DNA of 46,712 bases from an uncultured Actinomycetes bacterium (GCA_903870905.1 CAIQEU010000061.1:1-46712), one strand, 5' to 3'; shown: positions 8,625-17,614, numbered from the stretch's first letter. Translations and numbers: made by a program. The notes: generated from the sequence alone by a model not told the origin.

Positions 8625-9473
8625 CTAGGGGTTCGATGGGCGATGCGGACGGTTCGAGTCGAGGTGGACGGTGGCCACGACGGGTAAGTGATCGGAGCCG
8701 AGATCTGGGCCAGCACTGGCGGCGTCGACCACCACGGCGTCGCTCACGAGGAGGTGGTCGAGTTGACTGTGGGGGCGCCAGGCTGGCCAGGTGCGCTGGC
8801 GGACCGCTCGGCGGAGGTGACGGACCTGGGCCACGAGGGGCCAGCCCCAGTTGTTCATGTCGCCACCGATGATGGTGGCCTCACTGTGGGCGCCGCGTTG
8901 CTCCAAGAGTTCGTTGAACGCCTTGAAGTGGAGCGGGGAGCCGTAGGTGAGGTGGCTCATGTGCACGCAGAACACCGTCACGACGACGCCGTCCACGTCG
9001 AGTTCGGCGATGAGGGGGCGGCGGTGCGAGCGATCACGGCGCAGGTAGGGGAGGTCGATGACCTCACTGCGCAGGATTGGAAATCGAGTGACGATCGCGG
9101 TGCCCCAACTCCCTGGTTCCGCGTCTCGGTAGTGGGTGCGTGCGGCGAGCTTCGGTGCGAGCGGCTTGACGCTGTCGAAGTAGAGGGAGTGGTCGTGACC
9201 GATGAACCCCTTCTTCGACAGCCACTTGTCCGATGCCCCGGGCATGGGATGGCCCCGACGACCGGTGGCGTAGGTGGTCTCGAGGTACGACGCTCCCATG
9301 CCCTCGGCGATGGCTTCAGCAATCGAGGCTCCACCCTCGGGTCGCCAGTTCTCCTGAATGAGGAGGATGTCGGCGCCGAGCGACATGCAGCCGCCCACGG
9401 CGTCGAAGGGGCGACCCCAGCCATCGATGCCAGCGTGCAGGTTGGCGCTGGCGACGGTGAAGGAGCGGGGCAC
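8625..9473 (-). CDS. Endonuclease/exonuclease/phosphatase-fold protein
   Basis: A ~282-residue metal-dependent hydrolase of the DNase I-like superfamily. Visible motifs are SANLHAG (N-terminal Asn), LIQENW (metal-binding Glu), VFCVHMSH, GGDMNNWG (Asp/Asn pair) and the terminal SDHLPVVA (catalytic Asp-His). It could act on nucleic acid or on a phosphodiester/phosphoinositide; the sequence does not decide. The start is uncertain: GTG 9473 lies 7 bases after a TAGCGT box and matches the leaderless pattern seen elsewhere here, while GTG 9482 is the alternative. It is divergent from the FMN-binding gene. Confidence 0.8.
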   Translation of the reverse strand: MPRSFTVASANLHAGIDGWGRPFDAVGGCMSLGADILLIQENWRPEGGASIAEAIAEGMGASYLETTYATGRRGHPMPGASDKWLSKKGFIGHDHSLYFDSVKPLAPKLAARTHYRDAEPGSWGTAIVTRFPILRSEVIDLPYLRRDRSHRRPLIAELDVDGVVVTVFCVHMSHLTYGSPLHFKAFNELLEQRGAHSEATIIGGDMNNWGWPLVAQVRHLRRAVRQRTWPAWRPHSQLDHLLVSDAVVVDAASAGPDLGSDHLPVVATVHLDSNRPHRPSNP

Positions 9474-9480
9474 GGCCCTC

Positions 9481-9486
9481 ACGCTA
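9481..9486 (-). promoter_or_regulatory. Candidate -10 box (TAGCGT) of the EEP-fold gene
   Basis: TAGCGT on the minus strand is separated by 7 bases from GTG 9473, consistent with a leaderless transcript. It is only 14 bases from the oppositely oriented TAGGAT box of the divergent gene, so the two promoters compete for space. Confidence 0.4.
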
Positions 9487-9500
9487 GAGGAGGCGACGAA

Positions 9501-9506
9501 TAGGAT
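9501..9506 (+). promoter_or_regulatory. Candidate -10 box (TAGGAT) of the FMN-binding gene
   Basis: TAGGAT is 6 bases before ATG 9513, so transcription would begin at the start codon. No Shine-Dalgarno sequence is placed to serve this ATG. Confidence 0.45.
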
Positions 9507-9512
9507 CAGACC

Positions 9513-10163
9513 ATGCACGCTCGTCGAAGTGGTGGTCCACGGACGACGATTCGGCGGCAACGCCAGAAGGCGAACTACGACCGCACCACGATCGACGCCA
9601 TCATTGACGCCTCGCCGTGGTGCCACCTGGCGGTCACCGTCGACGGGGTGGCCATGGCCATTCCCACCTTCGGCGTCCGAGACGGCGACACCCTCCTCGT
9701 CCACGGTGCCCGGGGGAGCAGCGCGCTGGGGTCAGCCCGTGCCGCAGAACTCGTGTCGTGCACCTTCACCATCATCGATGGACTCCTCGTCGCCACCACC
9801 GGCTTCGAGCACTCCGTCGCGTTCCGCTCGGTCGTCGTGGTGGGGCAACCGACCGTGCTCAGTGGCGCCGACAAGGTGCGTGCCCTCGACCTCCTCGTCG
9901 ACGGGGTGATCCCGGGCCGTTCGGCCGAGATCCCTCGTCCCACCCGCCAAGAGCTGAACGCCACAGTGGTGTTGGCAGTTTCGCTCGATGAGTGCGTGGC
10001 CAAGGTGTCGTTCGGTCCTCCCGACGCCACCCAACCAAGCGACGGCCCACCGATCTGGGCAGGGGTTGTCCCCATCACCTCGGCGCTGGGTGTGCCGCAG
10101 TCCTTCGACCCAACGATTCCCATTCCCCCGTCCGTTCTCGCCCTGACCGAGGAGGCGCGGTGA
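9513..10163 (+). CDS. Pyridoxamine 5'-phosphate oxidase-related FMN-binding split-barrel protein
   Basis: A 216-residue protein of the COG3467-like flavin-nucleotide-binding group. After a basic N-terminal stretch it reads CHLAVTVDGVAMAIPTFGV and LLVHGARGS, the strand and phosphate-loop motifs of this group. The middle has VVVVGQP and the C-terminus lacks the substrate-binding motif of true PNPOx. A redox or F420/FMN cofactor role is inferred. The Nudix gene overlaps its stop by 4 bases (GTGA), with a GGAGG ribosome site inside its 3' end. Confidence 0.82.
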   Translation: MHARRSGGPRTTIRRQRQKANYDRTTIDAIIDASPWCHLAVTVDGVAMAIPTFGVRDGDTLLVHGARGSSALGSARAAELVSCTFTIIDGLLVATTGFEHSVAFRSVVVVGQPTVLSGADKVRALDLLVDGVIPGRSAEIPRPTRQELNATVVLAVSLDECVAKVSFGPPDATQPSDGPPIWAGVVPITSALGVPQSFDPTIPIPPSVLALTEEAR

Positions 10164-10708
10164 GCGAGATCGAACCAGAGGAGATGCACACCTGGGTGCG
10201 GACGGCACTCGCCGCCTACGAACCCTTCGACGCGCGCTGTCGCACCTCGGCGGCAACGGTGCTCGAGCGGCTGCCTGACCTCGCCATGCCCTTCAGTGAA
10301 GACGCCGATCCCGTCCACATCACCGCCTCCGGATTCGTGGTGTCGCACCGGGGCATGGTGCTCCTCCTCCACCGACGCCTCGAGATCTGGGTCCAACCCG
10401 GGGGTCACGTGGAACCGGGAGAGTTCCCGCCCGAAGCCGCCCTCCGAGAAGCAGAGGAGGAGACCGGCCTCAGCTGCGCACACCCCGTTGCGGGACCTCG
10501 ACTCGTTCGTGTCGATGTCCACCCCGGTCCACGTGGCCACACCCACCTCGACTTCGGCTACCTCCTCACCTCAGACGGTGCTGACCCAGCTCCGCCAGCA
10601 GGGGAGAGCCAAGTCATCGACTGGTTCGATCCCGGAGCAGCGCTCGAGCGAGCCGAACCTGCCCTCGCTGCGTTCCTGCCTGGTCTCTTCGCTGCGATTT
10701 CCGACTGA
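10160..10708 (+). CDS. Nudix hydrolase
   Basis: A 182-residue Nudix protein with a complete Nudix box: GHVEPGE followed by REAEEETGL, matching GX5EX7REUXEEXGU, at about residues 90-112. The family cleaves nucleoside diphosphates linked to another moiety, using Mg2+. GTG 10160 was chosen over a 56-codon upstream extension because GGAGG lies at 10151-10155 and the start overlaps the previous stop. Its specific substrate is unknown. Confidence 0.88.
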   Translation: MSEIEPEEMHTWVRTALAAYEPFDARCRTSAATVLERLPDLAMPFSEDADPVHITASGFVVSHRGMVLLLHRRLEIWVQPGGHVEPGEFPPEAALREAEEETGLSCAHPVAGPRLVRVDVHPGPRGHTHLDFGYLLTSDGADPAPPAGESQVIDWFDPGAALERAEPALAAFLPGLFAAISD

Positions 10709-10740
10709 GCACCACGCCGAACGGGCGAGAGGTCGGGCGG

Positions 10741-10746
10741 TAGATT
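10741..10746 (+). promoter_or_regulatory. Candidate -10 box (TAGATT) of the zinc-ribbon gene
   Basis: TAGATT ends 7 bases before ATG 10754, as in the other leaderless-type starts of this window. A GGAG at 10747-10750 could alternatively act as a ribosome site. Confidence 0.4.
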
Positions 10747-10753
10747 GGAGTCG

Positions 10754-11509
10754 ATGACCGACGCCTCTGCGACTGCTCCGGATTACCCGATGGTGGCCCT
10801 CCTCGCCCTCCAAGGCGTGGACACCGAGATCCACCAACTCCTCCATCGACGCGGCAACCTCCCCGAAGCCCAGGAGTTCGAAGCGGCATCTGCTGAGCAG
10901 CGAGCGCTGCAGGCCGAGCGAGCGACGGTGGTCGCCGAGCGGGACCTCGTGGCCGAGCGTCAAGCCGAGCTCGAAGAGCGCATCGCCAAGCAGTCGACCC
11001 GACTGCACGAACTCGAGCGACAGATGAAGGCTGCGCAGAACGTCGCCCCTCGAGACCTCGAAGCCATGGACCACGAACTCCACCAGGTGGCCGAGTTCCG
11101 CTCCACCTTGGAAGACGACGAGCTCCTCCTCTTGGAAGAACTCGAACCCCTCGACGCTGCGCTCGCTGAGTTCGACGAGCGAGCAACGGCGCTCGAGGAG
11201 CAGGTCGCCAGCATTCGAGTGCGTGGCAGCGAAGCGGTGGCGGCCATCGACGCAGCCCTCGTTGAGCGCCGGGCCGAGCGGGATCGGCTTGCCAACGACG
11301 TGCCCGGAGCGCTGCTCGGACAGTACGAGGCGATCCGCAAACAGCACGGCGCCGTCGGTGCTGCTCGACTGCGCGGCGATCGCTGCGACGGGTGCTCGCT
11401 GTCGCTGTCGGCGGTGGAGCGAGACCGGGTGCTCGCCATGGGCCTGGACGAAGTCTCGACCTGTGAGCACTGCGGGCGCATCCTCATCCGCGACCGCCAG
11501 CTGAGCTGA
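10754..11509 (+). CDS. C4 zinc-ribbon coiled-coil protein (HP0958/CT398-like)
   Basis: A 251-residue protein. About 150 residues of Glu/Arg/Leu-rich heptads (roughly 40-190) form a long coiled coil, followed by a C-terminal zinc ribbon with paired CDGC and CEHC motifs around residues 212-240. This architecture is that of the conserved zinc-ribbon family seen next to Nif3-like and RNase H-like genes in many bacteria; its role is not settled and has been linked to RNA or protein scaffolding. The histidine phosphatase gene begins one base after its stop, so the two form an operon. Confidence 0.86.
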   Translation: MTDASATAPDYPMVALLALQGVDTEIHQLLHRRGNLPEAQEFEAASAEQRALQAERATVVAERDLVAERQAELEERIAKQSTRLHELERQMKAAQNVAPRDLEAMDHELHQVAEFRSTLEDDELLLLEELEPLDAALAEFDERATALEEQVASIRVRGSEAVAAIDAALVERRAERDRLANDVPGALLGQYEAIRKQHGAVGAARLRGDRCDGCSLSLSAVERDRVLAMGLDEVSTCEHCGRILIRDRQLS

Positions 11510-11510
11510 G

Positions 11511-12110
11511 ATGCTCCACCTCGTCCGGCACGGGCAGTCGACGGCCAACAGCGAAGGTCGCTTGGCTGGGCAACTCGAGTTCCCCCTGACCGACCTCGGA
11601 AGAGCCCAGGCCAGAGCGGCTGCAGCGCTCCTCGGGCCCGTGGTTGAGGTGCGCTCGAGTTCACTGTCTCGAGCACGAGAGACCGCAGCGCTCCTCGTTC
11701 CCGAGATCGAGGCCACCATGGACGACCGCTTCATCGAGCTCGACTACGGCGAGGCCGATGGGGCGATCAACGCAGAACTTCCCGCATCGTTCTGGGCGGC
11801 GTGGGTGAGCGACCTCGACTTCGCCCCGCCGGGCGGAGAGTCGCTCCGGTCCTGCAGCACCCGAGTGCGAGCCGGACTCGAGGAGCTGTTCGGCACCCCG
11901 GGCGAAGGGGCCCGACGACGCGACGGAGACGTTGTGGTCGTGAGCCACGTCTCACCGATCAAAGCAGCCGTTGCCTGGGCGCTCGGCACCGACGACGCCG
12001 TGGTGTGGCGCATGCACCTGTCCAACGCGTCGGTGACCACCATTGGGTGGCGGGGTGCCACTCCGGTGCTCCATCGCTACAACCACATTGCCGAAGGGGC
12101 ACCATCGTGA
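11511..12110 (+). CDS. Histidine phosphatase (phosphoglycerate-mutase-like) family protein
   Basis: A 199-residue enzyme with the N-terminal LVRHGQST motif (phospho-acceptor His at residue 6), a typical SLSRARETA segment, the acid/base Glu region (ELDYGEADG) and the second His in VVVSHVSPI. In actinobacteria such genes beside a zinc-ribbon protein often act as alpha-ribazole phosphatase or as an RNase HI fusion partner. Neither can be shown here, and no cobalamin genes are visible. It overlaps the next gene by 4 bases (GTGA). Confidence 0.86.
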   Translation: MLHLVRHGQSTANSEGRLAGQLEFPLTDLGRAQARAAAALLGPVVEVRSSSLSRARETAALLVPEIEATMDDRFIELDYGEADGAINAELPASFWAAWVSDLDFAPPGGESLRSCSTRVRAGLEELFGTPGEGARRRDGDVVVVSHVSPIKAAVAWALGTDDAVVWRMHLSNASVTTIGWRGATPVLHRYNHIAEGAPS

Positions 12111-12718
12111 GTACTCCGTGGATTGCTGACGCCGAGGGCGTCGTGCCGACGCACACCCGAACCATCACCATCGACGTCTACGACACCCCGACGACCTTCG
12201 AGATCGACGGTCGCTTGACCGACCGACGCCCGTGGGCTGACGGCGAGACTGCTCCCATCAAGCTCCACACCATGCAGCTGCGCTTGGAAGTGCAACGGGC
12301 CAACCTCGAGATTTCTCGAGCTGAGGCTCGGATGCTCGACTACCCCCACGCCGAGTGCCCCGGCATCGCCCCTGCCTTCGCTGGGCTCGTCGGCCTCTCG
12401 ATTGCCCAAGGGTTCACCAAGGCGGTCCAGGAGCGCTTCGGTCGAGCCAAGGGCTGCTCGCACTTGGAGTTCTTAGCCCGGGCCCTCGGTCCGGCGGTCA
12501 TCCAGGCCATTCCTTCGACCGCACTTCGGCGCCAGCCACCAGAGGTTGCCGGCAAGGACGTGCTGTTCAACACCTCGTGGTTGAACGACACCTGCCACTT
12601 CTGGGCGACGGGCGGCATTGGCCACCAGAAGCTCGAGATCGGGTGGCGGCCCGGCGGCCACTACCCAGCCCCTCCCTTGGACGAGCTCCGCCAATCACTC
12701 GGTGGTGCGCAGGACTGA
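12107..12718 (+). CDS. DUF2889 family protein
   Basis: A 203-residue protein recognised as DUF2889-like from its layout: an N-terminal THTRTITIDVYDT strand, an EIDGRLTDRRPW segment, an LRLEV..DL-type central strand, and a Cys/Pro-containing CPGIAPAFAGLVG stretch. Function is unknown in the family. The start GTG 12107 overlaps the previous stop; a 102-codon upstream extension in the same frame runs antiphase through the phosphatase gene and is discarded. The last 24 bases overlap the convergent CydC gene. Confidence 0.72.
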   Translation: MSTPWIADAEGVVPTHTRTITIDVYDTPTTFEIDGRLTDRRPWADGETAPIKLHTMQLRLEVQRANLEISRAEARMLDYPHAECPGIAPAFAGLVGLSIAQGFTKAVQERFGRAKGCSHLEFLARALGPAVIQAIPSTALRRQPPEVAGKDVLFNTSWLNDTCHFWATGGIGHQKLEIGWRPGGHYPAPPLDELRQSLGGAQD

Positions 12719-14326
12719 GGCCACGCTGACGCTGGTGACGCTCGGAATGGGCGGTGCGTCGTGGGTGGCGAGGACGACCGTGGTGCGAGCGTCGCTGATG
12801 GCATCCCAGGTGAGTGACGCCGATGCACCATCGAGTTCGGCCGTTGGTTCATCGAGGATGAGGGCTCCACGGGCCATGAGGAGTGCGCGCAGCACGCTCA
12901 ACCGTTGACGCTCACCGCCAGAGAGCGACCGACCTCGTTCGCCGACCTCGCGTTCGAGGAATTCGAGCGTCGCCGGCAGTCCGAGGGAAGCGAGCCCCTC
13001 GAGGAGTGCCTCGGTGGTGGCGGTGCCGAGGGTATCGAGGTTCGACCGGACGGTTCCAGCGAACAGCGTGGTGGAGGCGAGGTGGACGCCGAGGGTCGTT
13101 CGATACTGGTCGAGGTCGACGGCCGTTGCCGGAAGGCCGTCAATGGTGAGTTCGCCAGATGCCAGTGGCCACAGTCCACACAGTGCGAGGAGCACTGAGG
13201 TCTTGCCCGATCCTGATGGCCCGGTCGCCGCCACCCGGCTCCCTGCTGCAACGTCGAGGGAGAACGCGGTGAAGGCGTCGACGGTGGCCCCGGGGTAGCG
13301 GAAGGTTCCGTCCTCTATGGCGAGGTGGTGCGGCGTCAACGCAACGGCCCTCGGGTGGTCGGGTGTGGCTGGCCCACTGGGCAACTCACCGAGGCGGTTC
13401 GCGGCGGCGAGGACCGGATCGATCGCGGACGCTGCAGCAACAATGGTGGCCACCGCATCGGCGGTGGAAATGGCGGCGAAGATCGCGGCAGCGGTCCACG
13501 GGCCGCTCAGTCCGTGATGGCGGTGCCACTGCTCCCCGAGCACCAGTGCAGCGAGGATGAGGCCGGCCACGACCCCTTGGCCGACGAGGCGACGGCCACG
13601 CACCGCACGTTCGGCCACCTGGTGGAGGGTGGCCACCCGCGCACGCAGGTCAACGACTCGAGTCACCGTTGGCGCCCACGCTCTAGCCACCGTCAGGAGC
13701 TCAGCCCCGAGGAGGGCATCGCTGATGGTGGCAGCCAGCTCGCCGTTCAACTGGAGGAGCTCCTCAGCGGCCCGAGCGCCTCGTCGATGTCCGAGTGCTG
13801 CGACCACCAGGACAATGCTCGAGGCCACGAGGGTGAGGAGCCCAAGCGGTGGAATGAGGACGCCGAGGCAGATCGCTGTCACGAGAAGCGCCGCCACCGC
13901 ACCGCCGATAGGCACCGCGATGCGGACGTAGAGGTCTTGGAGGAGGTCGACGTCGCCAATGGCTCGAGCCAGCAGGTCGCCCGACCGGCGGCGCCACAGA
14001 CCAGCAGGGGCGAGGGGGATGAGTTTCCGGAACAGCCACGGACGCCAGGCAGTCAGCGCGTCGAAGGCCACTCGGTGACCGCTCAAGCGATCGGCGAAGC
14101 GGACGGGAGCCCGCAAGAACGACAAGAGCTCGACGAGGATGAGGAGCCCACCAACCGCGGCCAGTCCTGGCCGTGCTGCAGACCACGCGAGCAGCCCACC
14201 GACGGCGGCCATGGTGACGACGTGGCTGAGCGAGGTGGCACCCGAGAGCGCAGCAGAGGCGAGCACTCGACGACGGGGGAGATTGGCAACTGCCATGAGG
14301 GAGCGCACGGTTGAGCGACTCCTCAC
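12695..14326 (-). CDS. cydC: Thiol reductant ABC exporter subunit CydC-like
   Basis: A 543-residue fused permease and ATPase. The N-terminal half has six membrane segments, and the ABC domain shows Walker A GPSGSGKTS, the intact signature LSGGERQ and Walker B ALILDEPTAELD with a switch His (ATHD). With CydD it would export glutathione or cysteine to the cell surface and is needed for assembly of cytochrome bd. GTG 14326 overlaps the CydD stop (GTGA); ATG 14296 is an alternative. The 3' end runs 24 bases into the convergent DUF2889 gene. No cydA or cydB is present in the window, so the subunit name rests on similarity and pairing. Confidence 0.82.
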   Translation of the reverse strand: MRSRSTVRSLMAVANLPRRRVLASAALSGATSLSHVVTMAAVGGLLAWSAARPGLAAVGGLLILVELLSFLRAPVRFADRLSGHRVAFDALTAWRPWLFRKLIPLAPAGLWRRRSGDLLARAIGDVDLLQDLYVRIAVPIGGAVAALLVTAICLGVLIPPLGLLTLVASSIVLVVAALGHRRGARAAEELLQLNGELAATISDALLGAELLTVARAWAPTVTRVVDLRARVATLHQVAERAVRGRRLVGQGVVAGLILAALVLGEQWHRHHGLSGPWTAAAIFAAISTADAVATIVAAASAIDPVLAAANRLGELPSGPATPDHPRAVALTPHHLAIEDGTFRYPGATVDAFTAFSLDVAAGSRVAATGPSGSGKTSVLLALCGLWPLASGELTIDGLPATAVDLDQYRTTLGVHLASTTLFAGTVRSNLDTLGTATTEALLEGLASLGLPATLEFLEREVGERGRSLSGGERQRLSVLRALLMARGALILDEPTAELDGASASLTWDAISDARTTVVLATHDAPPIPSVTSVSVASVLRTTE

Positions 14327-15933
14327 GATGCACCTCCGAGGTGCACCGTGGTGGAGGTGGCGAACATCGGTGCTGCCTCGTGGTGGACGACGACCAAGCA
14401 CCGGGTGCGAGCGAGGTGTTCGAGCACCGTCTGCATCGCGCTCCGAGCGGCGGCGTCGAGGTTGGCGGTGGGTTCATCGAGCACGGCGACGGGCCGGTCT
14501 GCGAGGAGCACTCGAGCGATGCCGATCCTGCGGAGCTCACCGGCGGAGAACGAGGTCCCACCGTCACCGACCTGCGTGGCGAGGCCCACGGGGAGGGCAG
14601 CGATGAGGTCGGTCAGCCCCACGGCTGCGGTGGCATCGGCCAAGTCCTGATCGGTTGCCTCGGGGCGGAAGAGGCGGAGGTTCTCGGCCAGGGTGGTGGC
14701 GAAGAGGAAGGGCTGCTGGGGGGCTGCGGCGATGGCTCCGGTTGACGCCCCCGGCAGGCCGATAGAACCAGAACGGGCTGCGTGGAGCCCGAGGATGGTC
14801 GAGAGCGTGGTGGATTTGCCGACACCTGAGGGTCCGGTGATCTCCAAGGGCAGCCCGGGGCGCACCTCTCCCGAGAGCGGGGGGAGGTCATCGCCTGAGG
14901 GGAGGGTGACCACGAGGTCACGGAGCGCAAGCGTTGGGTGCGCGTTGAGGGGTGGCGGGTCTCCTTCTCCGTGACTGGTGAAGTCAGCAATGGCGTTCGC
15001 TGCGCTGATGGCGCTCCGGGCTGCGTGGTACTCGGTGCCGACCCGACGGAGTGGGGCGAAGACTTCGGCAGCCACGAGCACGATGGTGAGCGAGGTGGCG
15101 AGTGCATGGTGCCCCGACAGCAAGCCGAAGCCGAGCTCCATGGCCACGAGGCCAACGGCGACGCCGGAGAGGAACTCCATGGCCACCGCAGAACGGAACG
15201 CGATGCGCAGCGCCGCCATGGTCGCCGTGCTGAACGAGGCAGTTGCCCCGGCGACCTCTCGTTCGGCCCGATCCACCTGATTGAGGAGACGGAGTGTGGT
15301 GAGGCCATCTAAGAGCTCGAAGTAGCGGGCGGAGAGGGCGTGGAGGCTCCGCCACTGCTTGGCCGATGCCGCCGCACCGCTGGCCCCGAGTCGGGCCATC
15401 ACGACCGGGAGCGATCCTGCCATCACCAGCAGGATCGCTCCGGCGATCGGGTCCAAGGTGGCGATCCAGATGAGGAGCCCAATGGGCACAATGGCGCACT
15501 GGAGGAGGGCAGGGAGGTAGCGGCCGAAGTAGCCCTGGAGACCGTCGAGGCCACTGGTGAGGGCGACGGTGAGCCCGCCGACTCGATCAGGAGCGACCGT
15601 TGGTCCACTGGCCATGGCGGCCAGTGCGTCCTCCACCAGTGCGTCACCAGCTCGGCGTGCCCAGCGGGCGGTGACCACGTCCACTAGGTGACCGACGATG
15701 AGGAGCGCGGCCACAGAGCCGACGAACAACCAGAGGGCAGCGCCATCGAGCGATCGACCGTGGACAATGGCAGCGATGAGGGTCCCGAGGGCTGCCGCTT
15801 GGAACGCCACGGCCACAGCCATGGCGGCGAGGAGGAGCCCGACGGTCGCGACCAGGCTCATGCTCTTCGGGGCGGTCGACAGCAGGCGCCGGTCGTCGTC
15901 GCTCAAGGTGAAGGGGCTTGCCGATCGACTCAT
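14323..15933 (-). CDS. cydD: Thiol reductant ABC exporter subunit CydD-like
   Basis: A 536-residue permease-ATPase with six predicted membrane segments, Walker A GPSGVGKST, Walker B VAVLDEPTANLD and a degenerate signature (FSAGELRR in place of LSGGQ). Such asymmetry between the two half-transporters is usual for heterodimeric CydDC. ATG 15933 gives a family-like N-terminus; GTG 15966 would add 11 residues and sits nearer a candidate TAGGCT box at 15981-15986. It is the first gene of the cydDC operon and is divergent from the FkbM-like gene. Confidence 0.82.
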   Translation of the reverse strand: MSRSASPFTLSDDDRRLLSTAPKSMSLVATVGLLLAAMAVAVAFQAAALGTLIAAIVHGRSLDGAALWLFVGSVAALLIVGHLVDVVTARWARRAGDALVEDALAAMASGPTVAPDRVGGLTVALTSGLDGLQGYFGRYLPALLQCAIVPIGLLIWIATLDPIAGAILLVMAGSLPVVMARLGASGAAASAKQWRSLHALSARYFELLDGLTTLRLLNQVDRAEREVAGATASFSTATMAALRIAFRSAVAMEFLSGVAVGLVAMELGFGLLSGHHALATSLTIVLVAAEVFAPLRRVGTEYHAARSAISAANAIADFTSHGEGDPPPLNAHPTLALRDLVVTLPSGDDLPPLSGEVRPGLPLEITGPSGVGKSTTLSTILGLHAARSGSIGLPGASTGAIAAAPQQPFLFATTLAENLRLFRPEATDQDLADATAAVGLTDLIAALPVGLATQVGDGGTSFSAGELRRIGIARVLLADRPVAVLDEPTANLDAAARSAMQTVLEHLARTRCLVVVHHEAAPMFATSTTVHLGGAS

Positions 15934-16046
15934 GGCAGGACGCCAACGGCGAGGAGGGGTGAGCACTGCACGATGGCCTCAGCCTACCGCCGGCCCTCAG
16001 GCAGCCCCCGAGGTTGGAACCACTAAATTGGCGCAGGGGTAAGGGC

Positions 16047-16052
16047 TAACCT
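16047..16052 (+). promoter_or_regulatory. Candidate -10 box (TAACCT) of the FkbM-like gene
   Basis: TAACCT ends 6 bases before GTG 16059, matching the leaderless spacing seen at other genes here. No purine-rich ribosome site precedes the GTG. Confidence 0.4.
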
Positions 16053-16058
16053 CGCGAC

Positions 16059-17174
16059 GTGACGTCACCGAACGACCCCGCCCGCTCGCTGTGCAACGAC
16101 TTGGAGCGCCGGATTGCGCTCACGGTTGCCGCCGATCTCACTGCGTCGATCACGAAGGTCGACGACGCCGGCCTCTTCACCGAGGTCGATGGCACCCCCG
16201 TGCAGGTCATGCACAACGGCGTCGTCGTACTCCGTGACGGCTACCTCGGCCCCTGGCAGAGCCAAGTGATCAACGAACTCCGCGGCCACCACGAACCCCA
16301 AGAAGAAGTGGTCTTCGACGCCATCGTGAAGCGCTTGGCCAAGAAGAAGAAGGGTGGTGGCCGAGCGATGCTGGAGCTCGGCGCGTGGTGGTCCTACTAC
16401 AGCCTCTGGTTCAAGCAGGCTTTCCCTGAGGCCGCCGTTATCGGCATTGAGCCCGATGCGCCGTTCTTGGCCACGGGGCGTCGGAACTTCGAACTGAACG
16501 AGATGGAGGGCACCCTCCTGCACGGCGTCGTTGGCCCCAACCCGGGGGAGATGCTGTCGTTCCAAGCAGCCTCAGACGGCCAGTTCCACGAGGTCCGACA
16601 GTACGGCCTCGGCGAGCTGTTGGCGCTGGCTGGCGTGGACCAGTTCGACGTGATCTTGGCCGATATCCAAGGGGCTGAGACCACGTTCTTAGACACCAGC
16701 GCTGATCTCCTGCGCAGTGGCGCCTGTCGCTTCCTCCTCGTCTCCACCCACGACCCGCTCATCTCTGGCTCAGCCATGACGCACCGCGACGTGGTGGCGG
16801 CCATCACCGCCCTCGGCGGCCACATCATTGCCGAGCACTCGGTCAGCGAATCCTTCTCTGGTGACGGCCTCGTGGCCGCGTCCTTCCACCGAAAGGACCG
16901 GAAGTTCACCGTCGACATCCCCCACGCACGGGCGGTGGACTCCCTCTTCGGGGAGTGGGAGCCACGCCTCGCCACGGTGATCGCTGAGCGTGATGAGCTC
17001 CAGAGTCAGGTCAACGAGCTCGCCACCGAGCTCCAGAACCGCATCGCCGACCACGAGCGCACGGTGCAGTACCTCGAAGCGGTGCTGGCTGCTGAGCGGG
17101 CAACCTTGCATCGGATTCGATCGACCAAGACCTGGCGGTTGAGCTCGAGGTTCCGCAAGCCCCACCTGCGCTGA
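16059..17174 (+). CDS. FkbM-like SAM-dependent methyltransferase with C-terminal coiled coil
   Basis: A 371-residue protein. The middle part has a Rossmann-type SAM motif (AMLELGAWWSYYSLW, about 107-121), an acidic strand end (VIGIEPD) and a DVILADIQGAE segment characteristic of FkbM methyltransferases. Residues ~300-355 form a heptad coiled coil, and the end carries STKTWRLSSRFRK, a tail often found on polysaccharide-biosynthesis methyl- and glycosyltransferases. A role in O-methylating a surface glycan is inferred. It is monocistronic: rnpB lies downstream on the other strand. Confidence 0.78.
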   Translation: MTSPNDPARSLCNDLERRIALTVAADLTASITKVDDAGLFTEVDGTPVQVMHNGVVVLRDGYLGPWQSQVINELRGHHEPQEEVVFDAIVKRLAKKKKGGGRAMLELGAWWSYYSLWFKQAFPEAAVIGIEPDAPFLATGRRNFELNEMEGTLLHGVVGPNPGEMLSFQAASDGQFHEVRQYGLGELLALAGVDQFDVILADIQGAETTFLDTSADLLRSGACRFLLVSTHDPLISGSAMTHRDVVAAITALGGHIIAEHSVSESFSGDGLVAASFHRKDRKFTVDIPHARAVDSLFGEWEPRLATVIAERDELQSQVNELATELQNRIADHERTVQYLEAVLAAERATLHRIRSTKTWRLSSRFRKPHLR

Positions 17175-17176
17175 GC

Positions 17177-17180
<4 letters not shown>
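17164..17180. terminator. Hairpin at the convergent ends of the FkbM-like gene and rnpB
   Basis: ACCTGC (17164-17169) and GCAGGT (17175-17180) form a 6-bp stem with a GCTGA loop. It spans the stop codon of the plus-strand gene and the 3' end of rnpB, a position suited to ending both transcripts. Its last bases compete with P1 of the RNase P RNA. Confidence 0.35.
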
Positions 17181-17542
<362 letters not shown>

Positions 17543-17589
17543 CCATTGTGCCATTGCCCGCACCAAGGCGCTGAAGCGGGGCAGTCCTG

Positions 17590-17609
17590 CAGGTGGATTT
17601 CGCCACCTG
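17590..17609. repeat. Inverted repeat between rnpB and the beta-propeller gene
   Basis: CAGGTGG (17590-17596) and CCACCTG (17603-17609) form a perfect 7-bp stem with an ATTTCG loop, 5 bases upstream of the TAGGAT box of the next gene. It may be an operator or a transcript hairpin; no family assignment. Confidence 0.5.
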
Positions 17610-17614
17610 TTCGT

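Noticed and set aside
13325-14314. Long plus-strand frame opposite cydC
   Set aside because: Antisense shadow of a high-GC gene; the ABC transporter motifs are on the minus strand.
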